A stretch of DNA of 64,000 bases from Enterobacter sp. 10-1 (GCA_002270295.1 NISF01000002.1:310001-374000); one strand, 5' to 3'; counted from the stretch's first letter, positions 35,380 through 45,396 are shown. The notes: generated by a model from the sequence alone, not told the origin. Program-made: numbers and translations.

Positions 35380-37856
35380 ACCCTTTCCTTTGATTTTGCC
35401 TTGCCCAGTTCCACCGTGCACTGCCCGCCGCTCCACTTAACGGTCGCGTGCTGAACGCTGGCGTCACTGATAAACATCATGCTGCCCTGGCCGACAACGC
35501 CAATCTCTTTGCCGCTCGGATCGAAAATGCTGGCAGCGAACGGCAGCGGCTGGTTATTCGCCTGGCGCGCCTGAATCGTAATGTTGTTCTGTACCGTGGT
35601 GCCAAACGAGACCTTCACGACGCTACCTTCCCAGGGCACGACCTGGGCCACGGTACGATCGAAGGCGATATCATCCTGGCTGCCCTTCGGATCGATCTCG
35701 ATGGAGTTAATCCGGTACGGGCGCAGATATGGCAGGATGGCGTAGCCGTTGCCGTCGACGCGGGTGCCCGGTGAGCCTGGCAGCATAGCGCCTGCGGCAT
35801 CTTTCGCTTCGATAAGCGCCATCGTGCTGCCGCTTTCCGGCGAGAACACCACGCCGTGGCGATGGGCGATCAGCGTCCCGCTGGCGCCCAGGCCGCTCTG
35901 GCGATACCCCTCGCCCTGGCTATAGCTGCCGTTCAGCGTGGTCCACGGCGTGCGGTAGCTTCCGTTCAGCGCGACATCATGCTGGCCGCCGGTGGCGGTG
36001 GTCGTTGAAACGCCGTAGTTGAGGTTGTTCTCACTATCCAGCGAACCGTTGATCCCGATCTGCGAGCTGCTAAAGCGGGAGTTATTAAACGAGGTATTCG
36101 ACGTCAGGTTGGCGGTCCGGTTTTCGCCAAACCACAGCGGATAGCTGAAGTTAAGCGAGATGCGATCGTCGCGATTGTGGCCGGAGCTGTCCGGCGTATA
36201 AACGCGCTGCGCGCTGGCGGACCACGAGAGGCGGCCGAACATATTGTTATAGCTGAGCTGATACTGCTTCTCGGTGCCCGAACGGTTCCAGTAATCGGAG
36301 ATCCGGCCGCTCAGATAAAAACCGCCCCAGCCGTCCGGCAGGTTCTGGTTAACGGTGAAGGTCATGCCGTTTTTCTGCCGCCACAGGGTGTAGCTGCTGT
36401 TGCGGTTCTTCTCCTGGTCGACGGCGTACAGCGCGTCGTTCAGGTTGTAGTAGCCTTTGGTGGAGTAGCGATAGGCCGCCAGAACGATGCTGGTCTGGGT
36501 ATCGGTAAACATCCGGTTAAAGGTGGCGCGGTAGCTCTGGCCGCTCTCGTCGAGGGTGTCGCTTTTCAGCCGGGAGTGGGTGATATCTAACGACAGCGCG
36601 CCGATACCGGTATTCATCCCGGTCCCCAGCAGGAACGCCTGATAGTCATCAAATCCCGTAACGCCGGTATAGCCGGTAAAGACGTTATTCAGGCCGTGCT
36701 GCCAGGTTGCCTGGTACAGCATCGGCTTATTCCGCAGCCCGCTGTCATCGACCTTACCGGCCGACAGCGCATAGCGGGTCATCCCCGGACGCAGCAGCTG
36801 CGCCACCGAGGCATAGGGAACGCTAAACACCTGCACCGAGCCATCGGCCTCTTTGACCGAGACTTCAAGATCGTTACCGTAGCCGGAAGGGTATACGTCC
36901 TGCAGAGTAAACGGACCCGGCGGTACCGAGGTCTGATAGATAATGTTGTTTCCCTGACGCACCGTCACCAGGGCGTTGCTCTGCGCCACGCCGCGAATTT
37001 CCGGCGCGTAGGAACGCATTCCGTCAGGGAACATGTTGTCATCGGTCGCCAGGTTTACCCCGCGCAGACCAATGGTGTCGAAAAATTCACCGTTGGTAAA
37101 AATCTGCCCGCCGCTGACGATCGAGTTGATCTGCGGGATCGGCCGCTGGAGATAGGTCTGGTTGCTGTTCCAGTGCGCTTTCCCCTGCTGCTGCTGCCAG
37201 TTCAGGTTGCCGACATGCTTGAGCAGCCAGCCGTCCCAGGAGAGACCCGCGTTAAGCCCCAGATAGGCGCTGCTGTTATCAGAGCCATTATTTGCCGAGG
37301 TGTGGCTGGTCCAGGTATTCGCCATCCAGCCGAGGTTCAGCGCCGCAATGCCTTTATCCCAGAATTCCGGGCTGACATAGTTTTTCAGGCGCTGATCTTC
37401 GTAGATTTGCGGCACGGAAATTTCCAGGCGCAGAGAGGACTGGATCAGGTTGTCTTTAACGTTTTCTTCGCTACGCCACTCCTTCAGGCGCCCGCAGTAG
37501 CCTTCCTGCTTCCCCAGCTGTGGGTTGAGCTTTTCCGCGGCAATGCCGTAACGTTCGAGCATCTCTTTGGTGTAGCAGATCCCCATGTTGCCGTCTTTAT
37601 CACGGGTAACCTTCAGCTCATAGCGCCCTTTCCACTCGTTGTTGGTATAGACGTCGAGCGAATAGGTCCCCTCAGAGATCGCGCTGGCGGAGAAGCGTGA
37701 CAGATCGACCTTTTCCCGACTGCCAACGATAAAACCGTCGTTAAACTGGTATACCGTTCCCGGGTTTTCCTGTCCGCTGGAAAATGGCGGAAAGCAGAAC
37801 AGCGCCATGGCGATCGCCGAACTTAACCTTCCCGGGCAGATGGTCCTCTGCTTCAT
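35370..37856 (-). CDS. mrkC: MrkC, outer-membrane usher of type 3 fimbriae
   Basis: 828 residues, full length. A signal peptide (cleavage near SSGQ, residue 28) is followed by the N-terminal chaperone-binding domain (about 35-160), the 24-stranded pore with plug (FTLQDVYPSGYGNDLEVSVKE shows the conserved plug-adjacent motif), and two C-terminal domains ending in a Cys-containing segment (WSGGQCTVEL). It assembles and secretes MrkA/D/F subunits brought by MrkB. It lies 11 bp after mrkB. Confidence 0.96.
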   Translation of the reverse strand: MKQRTICPGRLSSAIAMALFCFPPFSSGQENPGTVYQFNDGFIVGSREKVDLSRFSASAISEGTYSLDVYTNNEWKGRYELKVTRDKDGNMGICYTKEMLERYGIAAEKLNPQLGKQEGYCGRLKEWRSEENVKDNLIQSSLRLEISVPQIYEDQRLKNYVSPEFWDKGIAALNLGWMANTWTSHTSANNGSDNSSAYLGLNAGLSWDGWLLKHVGNLNWQQQQGKAHWNSNQTYLQRPIPQINSIVSGGQIFTNGEFFDTIGLRGVNLATDDNMFPDGMRSYAPEIRGVAQSNALVTVRQGNNIIYQTSVPPGPFTLQDVYPSGYGNDLEVSVKEADGSVQVFSVPYASVAQLLRPGMTRYALSAGKVDDSGLRNKPMLYQATWQHGLNNVFTGYTGVTGFDDYQAFLLGTGMNTGIGALSLDITHSRLKSDTLDESGQSYRATFNRMFTDTQTSIVLAAYRYSTKGYYNLNDALYAVDQEKNRNSSYTLWRQKNGMTFTVNQNLPDGWGGFYLSGRISDYWNRSGTEKQYQLSYNNMFGRLSWSASAQRVYTPDSSGHNRDDRISLNFSYPLWFGENRTANLTSNTSFNNSRFSSSQIGINGSLDSENNLNYGVSTTTATGGQHDVALNGSYRTPWTTLNGSYSQGEGYRQSGLGASGTLIAHRHGVVFSPESGSTMALIEAKDAAGAMLPGSPGTRVDGNGYAILPYLRPYRINSIEIDPKGSQDDIAFDRTVAQVVPWEGSVVKVSFGTTVQNNITIQARQANNQPLPFAASIFDPSGKEIGVVGQGSMMFISDASVQHATVKWSGGQCTVELGKAKSKERVCR

Positions 37857-37867
37857 GATAGTGTCCC

Positions 37868-38569
37868 TTATTTAACGGCTACTTTCACTGCCACATCTGC
37901 ACCATAGTCATTGATATTATTAATCGTCAGGGTCTCGCCTCGGCTAACGGCAGAAGAGAGGGCAACGGTCTGACTGGACTGTGGAGCAAGCATCACCGTT
38001 TTGCTGTTCAGGGCTTTGCCGCCGTCACGGGAAATACGGCTCACGGTGAGATAAAATGGCGTAGGGTTGCTGACCGACAGGCTGCTACCGCTGGCTGAAA
38101 GCGCTAATTTCTCCGGCGCAGCGTCACGGTTGCCCAATCCGGTCGGGCGGTAGATAAACTTAAAGCGCGAACGAATTGCCAGCTGCAGGATGTTCTGTCC
38201 TTCATTTTTTTGATTAGCCTCTACCGGCGGTATTTCCAGCAGATTAAGCCACCACAGCGTCTCTTTATCTTTGGCAAGCCCGGCGCTGCTGCCAAGCTTA
38301 ATACGTAAGGTCTGCCCGCTTTTAGCATCCACGCGGGATATTGGCGGAGTAATAATAAATGGCGTGGTAATCGTATCCGGCGTGGCGTCGGCGTTGCCGT
38401 TATCCAGCCATGCCTGCGCCAGCGCCGGGCGATCTGCGGTATTAGAAAGCTGTACCGTTATTTCTTTTTCATTTCCGGGATAAATAAAGCGGGTGCCGTT
38501 AACAATAATATTATTGGCGTGGGCCGCAAAACTAAAAATGAAACAGAAATAAAGGGCAATACGCTTCAT
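37868..38569 (-). CDS. mrkB: MrkB, periplasmic chaperone of type 3 fimbriae
   Basis: 233 residues. Signal peptide (cleavage after AHA, residue 18) and two Ig-like domains of the PapD fold. Known key features are present: an N-terminal Arg (NGTRFIYPG, about 26), the G1-strand region ILQLAIRSRFKFIYRP with the subunit-binding basic residue, and the TPFYLTVSRI motif. It donates a strand to pilins and delivers them to MrkC. It is separated from mrkA by hairpins that allow more mrkA than mrkB product. Confidence 0.95.
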   Translation of the reverse strand: MKRIALYFCFIFSFAAHANNIIVNGTRFIYPGNEKEITVQLSNTADRPALAQAWLDNGNADATPDTITTPFIITPPISRVDAKSGQTLRIKLGSSAGLAKDKETLWWLNLLEIPPVEANQKNEGQNILQLAIRSRFKFIYRPTGLGNRDAAPEKLALSASGSSLSVSNPTPFYLTVSRISRDGGKALNSKTVMLAPQSSQTVALSSAVSRGETLTINNINDYGADVAVKVAVK

Positions 38570-38585
38570 GCTGACCTCAGACGGG

Positions 38586-38647
38586 AAAAATAAGCGGCAG
38601 CGGCTGCCGCTTTATCAATGCATATAACCGCCTCAATCAAGGCGGTT
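38586..38647 (-). terminator. Attenuating hairpins between mrkA and mrkB
   Basis: On the minus strand two hairpins follow the mrkA stop. The first is AACCGCCT/AGGCGGTT (38626-38647). The second is AAGCGGCAG/CTGCCGCTT with a 3-base loop (38592-38612), followed by a T-rich tail. Partial termination here would explain the excess of major pilin over chaperone and usher. Confidence 0.8.
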
Positions 38648-38663
38648 TATTTTCAGACGATAA

Positions 38664-39760
<1,097 letters not shown>

Positions 39761-40462
39761 CTACAGCTGCAGCTGGAAGTGCCGGGCCAGGGCGCGCTGT
39801 CCTTCCTCGCTAACGGAAACCTCGCGAAAGCCCGGCGTCAGAACAAACCAGCCCTTCTGCTGACCATGCCGTAGTATTGCGGCGCCGACGCTCCCGCCGG
39901 CATGAAAGCGCCTTTCGCTCCAGTCCAGGCAGGCGCAGCACGCTTTGCGTCGGCTATCGCCGGTTAATACGATCCCAAGACGGGAAAAGTGCGCTTCGCC
40001 TGCCGGCGTCACCGCCGAACCGTCGGGCGTAATCCAGGCCTCGCGCAGTAAAAAGTGATAAATGCCCACCGCCAGCTCGCCGGCGAGGTGATCGTAACAG
40101 GTCCTGGCCCGGCGTAAATTAACCGGCGTCCGGGTCGTCAGCGTCAGCGCGCCCTTCCCGGCCATAGTCATCATATTCTCCACCAGGCCGGCGACGTCCG
40201 CGCCCGCCAGCCGGTAGTAACGGTGCCTCCCCTGCGCCAGGCAAACCAGCAGGCGGCTGTTCACCAGGCGGCTCAGGTGCGCGCTGGCAGTAGAGGCGGA
40301 AATGTCCGCCGCCGTGGAAAGCTCCGTAGCCGTCCAGGCCCGGCCGTCCATCAGGGCGCAAAGCATCTTTACCCGCGAGCTATCGGCCATGGCGGAAGCT
40401 ATCGCCGCCACGGCGACGGCCAACGACTCATCATCGGTAATGACTGCGGCAGGTTTGAGCAT
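39761..40462 (-). CDS. ArsR-like winged-helix regulator with Cys-rich C-terminal half
   Basis: 233 residues. An N-terminal ArsR-type winged helix (about 15-95: SRVKMLCALMDGRAWTATELS, ISASTASAHLSRL, QGRHRYYRLAG) is followed by a C-terminal domain (about 105-233) with CCACLDWSERRFH. This longer architecture is found in YdfF-like regulators, not in the short metal sensors. The effector is unknown, though the cysteines could bind a metal or react with an oxidant. It is the third gene of an apparent operon with ACT-domain and ABM-domain proteins. Confidence 0.82.
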   Translation of the reverse strand: MLKPAAVITDDESLAVAVAAIASAMADSSRVKMLCALMDGRAWTATELSTAADISASTASAHLSRLVNSRLLVCLAQGRHRYYRLAGADVAGLVENMMTMAGKGALTLTTRTPVNLRRARTCYDHLAGELAVGIYHFLLREAWITPDGSAVTPAGEAHFSRLGIVLTGDSRRKACCACLDWSERRFHAGGSVGAAILRHGQQKGWFVLTPGFREVSVSEEGQRALARHFQLQL

Positions 40463-40468
40463 AATGCC

Positions 40469-40858
40469 TCACGCGTTAGTGGCCCAGCGGCGCGTCGCCT
40501 CCTGCGCCAGCGGGAAATTATCGGTAACCAGAATCAGGCGATTATCATGGTCGCTGTACTGGGTCAAAATATTAACCCCCTGCCCGGCCAGCGCGCGGGC
40601 GATAGCCCCCAGCTCTCCCGGCTGCTCCTGCTTCAGCCGGCGAATGAGCGGCTGAGTGACCGCCATCACCGGGATCCCGGCCTGTTCCAGCACCGCTCTG
40701 GCGCGCGCGCCATCGGCTACCAGAAAATGGGCATGGCACTGGTCGTTCACGGTGAAAACGCCCCCGCCCTCCAGGCCCACGCCGCCGCTGCCGAGGGTTT
40801 GCCCGAGCAGCGCCAGCGCTCCCGGCCGATTTGGCAGAATCACATAAATATCATACAT
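40469..40858 (-). CDS. Tandem ACT-domain protein
   Basis: 129 residues. Two ACT-like halves are visible: [22 protein letters not shown] (about 2-22) and [20 protein letters not shown] (about 81-100), each with the Gly at the loop that usually contacts an amino acid. It has no catalytic domain, so it probably senses a small ligand or modulates a partner. It overlaps the ABM gene by 8 bp and lies 6 bp before the ArsR-like gene, so the three are probably one transcript. Confidence 0.8.
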   Translation of the reverse strand: MYDIYVILPNRPGALALLGQTLGSGGVGLEGGGVFTVNDQCHAHFLVADGARARAVLEQAGIPVMAVTQPLIRRLKQEQPGELGAIARALAGQGVNILTQYSDHDNRLILVTDNFPLAQEATRRWATNA

Positions 40859-41177
40859 GGCCGCGATCCTCGCCTTTTTCCGCGCCGTATTCGCGGATCA
40901 GCCGGGCAATGCGAATCTGATAGGCGGCAAAGATATTCGTTTTTCCCTCCTGCTGGGCCTCCCGATGGGCGAGGTTATTTTTCCAGGCCAGCACCGCCTG
41001 CTCATCGCGCCACCAGGAAAGCGACAGGATCTTCCCCGGCGTCGTCAGGCTCTGAAAACGCTCAATGCTGATAAAACCATCGATGGTGCTGAGCAGCGGC
41101 TTAAGCTCCGCCGCGAGCTCCAGGTAACGCGCCTGGCCTGCTGGCGCAACCTCGGCTTCAAAGAGTACGGCAATCAT
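40851..41177 (-). CDS. Antibiotic biosynthesis monooxygenase (ABM) domain protein
   Basis: 108 residues forming one ABM ferredoxin-like domain. The core strand motif ends [11 protein letters not shown] and is followed by the [24 protein letters not shown] helix region, typical of the family. Such dimers include cofactor-free quinol or polyketide oxygenases and heme-binding proteins, and also unassigned members. It is first in the operon with the ACT and ArsR-like genes. Function here is unknown. Confidence 0.82.
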   Translation of the reverse strand: MIAVLFEAEVAPAGQARYLELAAELKPLLSTIDGFISIERFQSLTTPGKILSLSWWRDEQAVLAWKNNLAHREAQQEGKTNIFAAYQIRIARLIREYGAEKGEDRGHV

Positions 41178-41451
41178 TGTGTCATCCTTATTTATTCAGC
41201 GGTGCCGCCACTCTATGCCTCCCGCGCCCCCAATGCTTCGCCGCCGGGCGAAGTATTCCCTGCGCCGAACGGGTCAAAAAACCGCCAATGCATTCACCAA
41301 AACAATAGCTAAGGCCCTGGGGAAGAAAAATCTCAGCGCCGTCGGCGTTTATTTCGCCTGAGCAATAAATCACAGAGAATTTCAACAACCTGCTGTTTTT
41401 ATTGATTAAGTAAAATTAAAACGTCACCTCACCGTCATCTTAATGGCACAA

Positions 41452-41473
41452 AAGTGTGATCTAAATCGCACTT
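41452..41473. promoter_or_regulatory. CRP-type site upstream of the DUF1471 gene
   Basis: AAGTGTGATCTAAATCGCAC plus TT is a near-perfect inverted repeat fitting the CRP consensus (TGTGA-N6-TCGCA). It lies about 90 bp before the start at 41563. The remaining 41178-41451 of this 385-bp gap shows GC-rich repeats near 41220-41280 but no gene. Confidence 0.75.
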
Positions 41474-41562
41474 TTTGCAACGCACGTTATAGTTAGCAAG
41501 CTTATTATAAACCCATCGAAAGCACAGCGCTTTCCACCTGAAAAGTTAAAAGGAAAAACACC

Positions 41563-41775
41563 ATGAAAAACGTAAAATTACTTGCCGCCGCCGGTATGCT
41601 GTCCCTGGTTTCTTTTGCTAGCTTCGCTCAGCACCCGGTCAGCGTGACCGCAGATACTCTGGACAACGCGGAAGCTAAAATCGCGACCATCGCTAAAGAT
41701 CAGGGCGCGTCTTACCACATTACCGAAGCCTATACCGGTAACCAGGTTCATATGACCGCCGAGCTGTCCAAATAA
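41563..41775 (+). CDS. Small periplasmic DUF1471 (YhcN/BhsA/McbA-type) protein
   Basis: 70 residues. AAGGA lies just upstream. The signal peptide (MKNVKLLAAAGMLSLVSFAS, cleavage after FA) leaves a mature domain of about 47 residues with the DUF1471 pattern ending GASYHITEAYTGNQVHMTAELSK. E. coli homologues are induced by stress and affect biofilm and surface traits. Which paralogue this is cannot be told. A CRP-like site lies upstream. Confidence 0.88.
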   Translation: MKNVKLLAAAGMLSLVSFASFAQHPVSVTADTLDNAEAKIATIAKDQGASYHITEAYTGNQVHMTAELSK

Positions 41776-41863
41776 GAGAATGGTTGCAGAGGGAGCTGCC
41801 GGACTGGTCGCCTGAAGGCGGCCCGTTTGGCTCCCGCCGCGCAATAACCATGCAGCAATGTCG

Positions 41864-41886
41864 GGCCCCTTTATGGGGCCTTTTTT
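41864..41886 (+). terminator. Terminator after the DUF1471 gene
   Basis: GGCCCC/GGGGCC stem with a 5-base loop followed by six T residues. It overlaps the last codons of the convergent EamA gene, whose stop is at 41871. Confidence 0.88.
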
Positions 41887-42743
41887 GTTAGCGCGCGCTG
41901 AATCGACAGCACGCTGAGCAGCACCACGATCAGCCCCACCAGCGCCAGCCCCTGAATCTTCTGTCCGAGAACAATCCAGCCCAGCAGCACCGCGGTAACC
42001 GGACTGAGCAGGCTCAGCGCCGATACGGCCACCGGCGAGAGGCGGCTAATCCCGCGGAACCACAGACCGTACGCCAGCATCGCCCCCGCCACGCACAGCC
42101 ACAGATAGCCCGCCGCCTGGGTCAGGGTCACCTGCTGTAAAGGAGGATCGACCAGCAGCGCAATCGGCGCCAGCACTATACCGCCAATCAGCAGCTGCCA
42201 GCCCGTCAGCGCCACCACCGGGAGCGATATCGCCCAGCGTCGGGAGAGCCAGGTGCCCAGCGCCATGCTTAGCGCCCCTAAAAACGCCGCGCCAATGCCC
42301 AGCGGCTCCAGCACCGTCTGCGGAGAAAGCAGCAGCAGCGCCATGCCGATAATACCGGTACAGGCCGAAGCAACCGCCATCCACGGCGATCGCTGCCTGT
42401 CCACGGACCAGGCCAGCAGCATCACCAGCAGCGGCTGAATGGCGCCGATCACCGCCGCCAGCCCGCCGGGTAAGCGATAGGCGGCAATAAACAGCAGCGC
42501 CTGGAATGCGCCAATATTGAGGATCCCGGTGACGATCAGCTTCCACCACTCATCGCGAAGAGGAAAGCGGCGGCACCAGATTAACAGGGCGATCCCCGCC
42601 GGGAGCACCCGCAGCAGCGCCGCGATAAACGGCCTGTCCGCCGGTAATAGCTGCGAGGTCACGATATAGGTCGTCCCCCAGATAGCCGGAGCCAGGGCGG
42701 TCAACAGCAGGTCAAAAACGGGCGAGCGCGAGAGAAAGGTCAT
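41871..42743 (-). CDS. EamA-family inner-membrane exporter
   Basis: 290 residues, ten hydrophobic helices in two homologous EamA halves (about 10-140 and 150-285), each with the typical N-terminal ALAPAIWGTTYI or LGALSMALGTW pattern and a PV(T/A)A end. Members of this drug/metabolite transporter superfamily export amino acids, nucleosides or metabolites. The substrate cannot be inferred. It is divergent from a MarR-type regulator with a palindromic operator between them. Confidence 0.88.
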   Translation of the reverse strand: MTFLSRSPVFDLLLTALAPAIWGTTYIVTSQLLPADRPFIAALLRVLPAGIALLIWCRRFPLRDEWWKLIVTGILNIGAFQALLFIAAYRLPGGLAAVIGAIQPLLVMLLAWSVDRQRSPWMAVASACTGIIGMALLLLSPQTVLEPLGIGAAFLGALSMALGTWLSRRWAISLPVVALTGWQLLIGGIVLAPIALLVDPPLQQVTLTQAAGYLWLCVAGAMLAYGLWFRGISRLSPVAVSALSLLSPVTAVLLGWIVLGQKIQGLALVGLIVVLLSVLSIQRALTKKAP

Positions 42744-42798
42744 GATTTTATCTTCACATCAAGGTAAATTAGTCAGCAAAGTATGTATCGATAGATAT

Positions 42799-42810
42799 CT
42801 TGATATCAAG
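42799..42810. promoter_or_regulatory. Palindrome CTTGATATCAAG in the EamA-MarR gap
   Basis: A perfect 12-bp palindrome 15 bp before the MarR-type start. The partial repeat ATCAAGGTAAAT lies about 45 bp away (42758-42769). It is the probable operator through which the MarR-type protein controls itself and the EamA gene. Confidence 0.7.
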
Positions 42811-42824
42811 GTAAGTGGGCACGA

Positions 42825-43331
42825 ATGGACAAATCACCTCAGGCAGACGCCGTAGATCGAATTCTTGAACAGTGGAAGCGGGAACGTCCCGATCTTGACT
42901 GTAGCCCGATGGGGCCGATTGGCCGCCTGAAGCGCTGCGCCATGCTGCTGGAACCGCGCGTCGAAGCGGCGTTTATCCAGCACGATCTGGTGCGCTGGGA
43001 ATTTGACATGCTGGCGACCCTGCGCCGGGCGGGAGAACCGTTTACCCTTTCGCCGACCCAGCTTTTTTCAACGCTGATGATCACCTCCGGCACCATGACC
43101 CACCGTCTGAAAGCGCTGGAAAAACGGGGATTCATACACCGCTTAGCGAATCCGCAGGACGCGCGAAGCATGCTGGTGGCCCTGACGCCAGAGGGGCGGG
43201 AGCGAATCGATCGCGCGGTCGAAACGCACGTCGAAAACGAACGCCAGCTGCTGGCGGGACTCTCTGCAGAACAGCGCCAGCGGCTGAATGACGCGCTGAC
43301 GGTCCTGATGCGCCTGCTGGAAGAGAATTAG
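42825..43331 (+). CDS. MarR-family regulator of the divergent EamA exporter
   Basis: 168 residues. The winged helix is central (about 55-125: FTLSPTQLFSTLMITSGTMTHRLKALEKRGFIHRLANPQDARS spread over that region), flanked by dimerisation helices at both ends. Like other MarR proteins it probably leaves its operator on binding a small aromatic or other ligand and so derepresses the exporter. Its last 4 bp overlap the convergent NicO-type gene. Confidence 0.88.
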   Translation: MDKSPQADAVDRILEQWKRERPDLDCSPMGPIGRLKRCAMLLEPRVEAAFIQHDLVRWEFDMLATLRRAGEPFTLSPTQLFSTLMITSGTMTHRLKALEKRGFIHRLANPQDARSMLVALTPEGRERIDRAVETHVENERQLLAGLSAEQRQRLNDALTVLMRLLEEN

Positions 43332-44287
43332 CAGCCGGCGGCGATATAGTCGCCGTTGGCGCTAATCGGGATCACCGTCAGGAACAGCACGCAGGCAAAC
43401 AGAATCAGAATGATGCCGCCGGCAATCTTCACCGCCGGAACCAGCAGCTTCAGGCGACCGCCGTTACCGGCAAACAGGCTGACCGCCCGTTCGCGCGCGT
43501 AGCGTACCGCCAGCGACAGGCCGAGGATCGACAGGGCCGTCCCCAGCGACATGGCCATCACCGCGGCAATCCCCCAGCTAACGATCCCCAGCGCGTTGGC
43601 AAACAGCAGGATCATAATCGCCCCGCTGCAGGGCCTCGCGCCTATCGCCAGCACCACCCCGAGACGGGTTTTCCAGTCCACCTGCGCCAGCTCGCGCCCG
43701 ACGCCGTGGTGGCCGCAGCCGCAGTTCGGACTATGGTCGCGCAGAGGGGTCAGCGTGCCGATCGCTATTTTTCGCGGCCGTAGGTTTCTTAGCGTTTGAT
43801 AAATAATAAATGCACCGAAGGCACCGACCATCAGCGCGCTGATTTTTTCCACGTACCAGCGGCTGGCGCTGAGATCGCCGGAGGCAAGATTCAGCCCTAC
43901 CGCCAGAATAAAAACAAACAGGATGGCGCACACGCCCTGCATCAGGCTGCCGAGAAACGGCACCGCCCGCGCCGCCAGCAGGCCCTCCTGATTAGTGCTG
44001 AGATAGGTGGTAACGATAAATTTTCCGTGCCCCGGCCCCACGGCATGCAGCACGCCGTAGAGGAACGCCCCGCCCAGCAGCCATACTCCGCCGCTATATT
44101 GATGGTTGTTGAGCTGCAAAAGATACATCACCAGATAGCGGTGTAGCGCGATCTGCGTTGCCAGGCACCACTGAATAAATGCGCCCCAGTGCGCATGGAG
44201 CCCCCATCCGCACGACAATAACGCCAGCGCAGGCAAGCCCAGCGACAGCAGGCGCCAGTCACGCGCGAGAATGCGAGTTGTCATCAT
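43328..44287 (-). CDS. NicO/RcnA-type nickel, cobalt or zinc transporter
   Basis: 319 residues with about seven membrane segments. The NicO motif HAVGPGHGKF (about residue 79-88) and the second GARPCSGAIMILL (about 211-223) are the conserved metal-path signatures. A His/Cys-rich loop (NCGCGHHGVGRE, about 179) lies between them. It is an inner-membrane exporter of a divalent metal. Which metal is uncertain. A DUF1007 partner, common with this branch, is not present beside it. Confidence 0.85.
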   Translation of the reverse strand: MMTTRILARDWRLLSLGLPALALLSCGWGLHAHWGAFIQWCLATQIALHRYLVMYLLQLNNHQYSGGVWLLGGAFLYGVLHAVGPGHGKFIVTTYLSTNQEGLLAARAVPFLGSLMQGVCAILFVFILAVGLNLASGDLSASRWYVEKISALMVGAFGAFIIYQTLRNLRPRKIAIGTLTPLRDHSPNCGCGHHGVGRELAQVDWKTRLGVVLAIGARPCSGAIMILLFANALGIVSWGIAAVMAMSLGTALSILGLSLAVRYARERAVSLFAGNGGRLKLLVPAVKIAGGIILILFACVLFLTVIPISANGDYIAAGC

Positions 44288-44404
44288 TTTTCGCCATTAA
44301 GTGGATCTGAATTGACCGCCGGGCGGACTACGTTCCTCCTCCGCCAGCCCGCTAAATACGCATAACATCAGCCCAATCTATCGTCGTCAGGCAAGGAGAT
44401 GCTT

Positions 44405-44833
44405 GTGGAACACCATACCGCTTCTGAGCGCCCAGACAGCCACGAAAGCCGCTTCCATAAAGAAGAGCTCCCCTTTTTCTGGGTGGTCAACGTCTATGCA
44501 AAGTATACCCGGCAGATGGAAGTCGAATTAAAAAAAATCGACATCGACCTCTCCCGCTTTCAGGTGCTGATGCTGGTTCATCAGTACCACCGGGCCAGCA
44601 TCTCCCGCATCACTGAATACGCCGTCAGCAAAATGCCCACCGTCACCAAAATTGTCTGCCGCCTGCGCGACGATGGCCTGCTGACCACCCACGTCAGCGC
44701 CAGCGACGGGCGCGGCCGTTCATCACACGTAGAATCCCCCTATCCCCTCACTCACCGCGCCTTCAGCGGCGCTATCGCGACGGATTCAGGCTCTCCAGCG
44801 GAAACGGACGATCCTGCACCACGGTTTTCATGA
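44405..44833 (+). pseudogene. Truncated MarR-family regulator
   Basis: GTG at 44405 is the likely start (AAGGAG 6 bp upstream; the ATG at 44399 overlaps that site). Residues 1-105 are a good MarR N-terminal half: KEELPFFWVVNVYAKYTRQMEVEL, the recognition region ISRITEYAVSKMPTVTKIVCRL, and the wing DDGLLTTHVSASDGR. After about base 44715 the family resemblance stops and the frame runs into unrelated residues antisense to the Lrp gene. The wing end and the C-terminal dimerisation helices are missing. It looks like a gene cut by a deletion whose right endpoint abuts the Lrp gene. Confidence 0.72.
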
Positions 44834-45245
44834 CCAGCGTCGATCGCAGGTGCTGAACGCCGGGCATCGCGGATAGCTTGTCGTCATACAGTTTTTGAAA
44901 CGCCGGAAGATCGCGGGTCACCACGTGCATCAAATAATCCGGATCGCCAAACAGGCGCTGCGCCAGCACGATCTGCGGGATCTCTTCAACCGCCTCTTCA
45001 AAGGCGCTCACCGCTCGCCTGTCCCCCTCTTTTAAGGTTGCAAAGACGATCGCCGTAAAGTTAAAGCCCATTTTTACCGGGTCGAGGCTGGCGCGATAGC
45101 CGGTGATAGTACCGTCCTGCTCCAGCGCGCGCAGCCGTCGATGGCACGGCGAGAGGCTGAGATTGACCCGCTCCGCCAGTTCAGTTATCGAGAGGCGGCC
45201 ATCGGCCTGCAGTTCGGCAAGAATTTTTCGATCTATGCTGTCCAT
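44772..45245 (-). CDS. Lrp/AsnC-family regulator
   Basis: 157 residues from the ATG at 45245 (MDSIDRKILAELQADGRLS). The frame stays open further upstream, but that part lacks family similarity. N-terminal helix-turn-helix (about 3-60, with LSLSPCHRRLRALEQDGTI) and C-terminal RAM/ACT-like domain (about 65-150, ending VQHLRSTLVMKTVVQ). It is divergent from a LysE-family exporter, an arrangement in which Lrp-type proteins sense an amino acid and switch on its export. Confidence 0.9.
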   Translation of the reverse strand: MDSIDRKILAELQADGRLSITELAERVNLSLSPCHRRLRALEQDGTITGYRASLDPVKMGFNFTAIVFATLKEGDRRAVSAFEEAVEEIPQIVLAQRLFGDPDYLMHVVTRDLPAFQKLYDDKLSAMPGVQHLRSTLVMKTVVQDRPFPLESLNPSR

Positions 45246-45396
45246 TTGGAAGATTTTCACTTTTAAAGGGTGTTTTAAGCATAACATTGAAAGCTCATTG
45301 CGCATCATTCCCGATATTCTTGCTGTTAACTTTTCGCAAGAGTTTGAGCGCAATAGCCATGCAAAATGCACCAAACCACGGTGGGGACCGCTCACT

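Noticed and set aside
36696-37700. 334-codon plus-strand frame opposite mrkC
   Set aside because: It is a shadow of the usher gene; there is no start signal and no known domain.
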